This document shows positions 52,458 to 54,453 of a DNA stretch of 54,453 nucleotides, one piece after another. Location: assembly GCA_020736575.1 (NCBI GenBank), contig JAGPYM010000101.1, positions 1 through 54,453 on the forward strand, written 5' to 3'. The position numbers were made by a program, and so were the translations under genes. The notes under the pieces are model-generated. The model saw nothing but the letters and a program-made list of their open reading frames with translations. It ran no database searches and was not told where the DNA came from. Source of the stretch: Thelonectria olida (taxonomy: Eukaryota; Ascomycota; Sordariomycetes; Hypocreales; Nectriaceae). Position 1 is the first letter of the stretch. Every line of letters begins with the position of its first letter.

Positions 52458-54453
52458 ATTGGTAGAGAATGTACTAATAAGAACGGAGGATTTTTATTAG
52501 AGGCTAATAAGGATTAGGTGGTTTAAGCTTCTTGCTAAATTGAGCTATATAGATTTAAAAGGGGAGGCTAGAAACCTCTAAAAATAGATATTATGCCTTC
52601 TTTATAATTTTTATTTAGTTTTTACTTAAGTTTTTTATAATTTATTTTAATATTTCTAACTTATTCCTTTCTAATTAGTTAGTTTACTTATTTTCCATTT
52701 TATTTCTTATTTACAATTATAACTAATTGCAAATAAAAGTTAATTTTCCTCTAGACCTTTATTACTCTATCTTTTATATATTTACCTTTTATAATTACTT
52801 CTATTAGGGGTTGGGTTATATTATTACTCTTACTATTAAATTAGAGATTATATTAGGGATTAATAAGCTATTAAGCTATTAAGTTAGCTTAATAGTAATT
52901 ATTTAAACTATTAAAAATAAACTAGCTATAAAAAGATAAAAAAGAGAAGGAGTAGAGAACTAGAAACTAGGGATTAACTGGGCATTTAGTTAACCCTAAA
53001 CTTTCCTACTTTTTACCTAGTGCTTTTATTATTATATAGTAATTTCTATTTAAACTATTTAATTAGAGGAAAAAGAAAAAAAAGCTATTATTAAATAAGT
53101 AAGTTTTATTTTATATTACTAGTACTTTAAAATTTTATATTATAAACCTTATAAAATAGATATTTTATTTATAATAGTATTAAAACCCTAAGCAAATATC
53201 TTATTACTTAAAGTACTTTTAGTATAAAGGAGCCCAGATTTAAATATGCCTATTAATAAGATAATATTATTAAGGAATTAGATAGTTTCTAAAGTCTGGA
53301 ATACTTAATAGTAAGAGGGACTAAATAGAAGCTAGTATTTTAATTATAATTGAAATAAGTATATAAAGTTATAAAAAGAGATTAAATAAAAAGTCTTTTT
53401 TAATTTAAAAATAGGCTTTAGCTTATAAGTATTATTATTATAATTAGTTACTAAGAGTATATATATTATATTTACTTTTATATTCTTTTAGTATTTAAAA
53501 AATACTATTCTTTCTTATAAAAGGATAGTTATTAAAAAATAGAAGATTTTATACCACTTTAAAAAAATGCCTTTTAAAAAGCAACTAATATTACCTTTAT
53601 AGCTTTTATTTAAAAAATAACCTATTCTATTTAATCCTTTAACCTAATGCCTTCCGCAGCCTGCTAAAGGCTATAAAAGGCCACCTATCCTAAAGTCTTA
53701 ATAGCTTGCCCTTATAAGCTGCATCTAGTTAATAATTAAAACTATTAAAAGTAACTTACTTATAAAAATCCCTAAATTGCACTCTTTTATACCCAGTTTA
53801 ATAATAAAATAAGTTAACTATTAGTATAAGGGCCATATAATTAAAAGGTCTAATAAGAGTAATTTTAAAAAACCTTCTAATTTGCAGTTTAAATTGCCTT
53901 TTACTACCTTTAGTAAGACTACCTCTACTTATCCTATCTTATTAAAAAAATAAACTTAGTAAGTTAGTAAAATAAAAACCAGCTCCCTTATATTAAAAAT
54001 AACTACTTTATACTTATTTAAAAGGACTAATACCTTTTAAGAGATTTAGCCCTATTTTAGGAATTTATAAAAAGTATATTTAAAACTTTCCTAAAGAATT
54101 TAAAACTAAAGCCTAAATAACCTTATATTAGTTTAAGGTTATTTAAAAGATAGAATATCTTATCCTACTTAAAATACTTTAAGCTCCTTACTATAAGTAA
54201 TAGCTACTTTTAAAAGGAATGGCTAAATTATTTTAAATTATATAATTGCACTTTAGTATTATTAAAAAGGTGGAGTTTACTATTAGTAAGCGATTTTAGC
54301 TTAAAATTAAAATTAAACTATTAAAATCTTTTAAAAGTAATAATTCTAATTAATTAAATATAGCAATTAATTATTTTAATTATATAAACTTCTAATAACT
54401 ACCTAATAAAAATAATAAAGCTTTTTATAAGTAAATAATTAAATATCTTATTT
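52458..54453. repeat. AT-rich, RIP-degraded repeat block (right flank)
   Basis: It has the same dinucleotide bias as 1-5400: TpA abundant, CpA and CpG scarce. There is no ORF of note. The origin was not identified, and the block continues past the window edge. Confidence 0.75.

Noticed and set aside
52458..52490. ATTGGTAGAGAATG next to the right LTR as a primer-binding site of a plus-strand element
   Set aside because: The RT, RNase H and integrase motifs are on the minus strand to the left of this LTR, and no second pol is seen to the right. The bases are better explained as target duplication plus flank.
1..54453. tRNA, rRNA or CRISPR features
   Set aside because: No cloverleaf-type T-loop consensus in a plausible context, no rRNA-like sequence and no spaced direct repeats were found by eye. 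A tRNAscan run would be decisive.

Overview
This window is nuclear DNA of a filamentous ascomycete (Pezizomycotina, probably a Sordariomycete). Genes are interrupted by short 48-80 nt introns. The protein families are typically fungal: Zn2Cys6 and other fungal-specific transcription factors, Dal5-type permeases, a PL3 pectate lyase, a GPI-anchored S28 peptidase, and a Helo-like/ankyrin protein. The two ends are extremely AT- and TpA-rich, as expected of repeats mutated by RIP (repeat-induced point mutation). I do not name a species.

Layout. Bases 1-5400 and 43310-54453 are AT-rich, gene-free blocks. The right block holds a RIP-degraded minus-strand Ty3/gypsy LTR retrotransposon (43881-52457). 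Its pol region is interrupted by a non-RIPed solo LTR (47519-47922) with a perfect 5-bp target duplication. Between the blocks lies a gene island of about 38 kb.

Left part (5.5-10.4 kb): a regulator truncated at the AT-rich border, a cysteine-type sulfatase and a divergently transcribed Dal5-type transporter. This looks like a small sulfate-ester scavenging module. From 10.8 to 14.4 kb there are decayed genes, including a Helo-like/ankyrin pseudogene and an unrecognised gene whose in-frame stops all fit C-to-T changes. A PL3 pectate lyase with an acidic repeat tail follows (14.5-15.6 kb), then a gene-poor stretch and a decayed SGNH-esterase/FG-GAP pseudogene (18.4-20.5 kb).

Middle part (21.3-31.6 kb): an RNase Z-like metallo-beta-lactamase protein, an S28 serine peptidase, an atypical ureohydrolase that lacks canonical metal-ligand histidines, a six-exon MFS transporter and an F-box protein.

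Right part (31.9-43.3 kb): a 2-oxoglutarate dioxygenase, a second Dal5-type permease, a divergent M19-dipeptidase-like protein lacking the N-terminal HxD motif, a fungal regulator without a zinc cluster, an Old Yellow Enzyme, and a complete Zn2Cys6 regulator reconstructed over four exons. The intergenic regions here carry three distinct structured promoter signals: paired GTCGGC-N5-CCGAC palindromes, a 23-bp tandem array before the Old Yellow Enzyme gene, and AATTCCG/CGGAATT palindromes before the Zn2Cys6 gene. I infer a co-regulated catabolic or tailoring cluster. It has no synthase backbone, and its substrate is unknown. No tRNA, rRNA or CRISPR array was seen.
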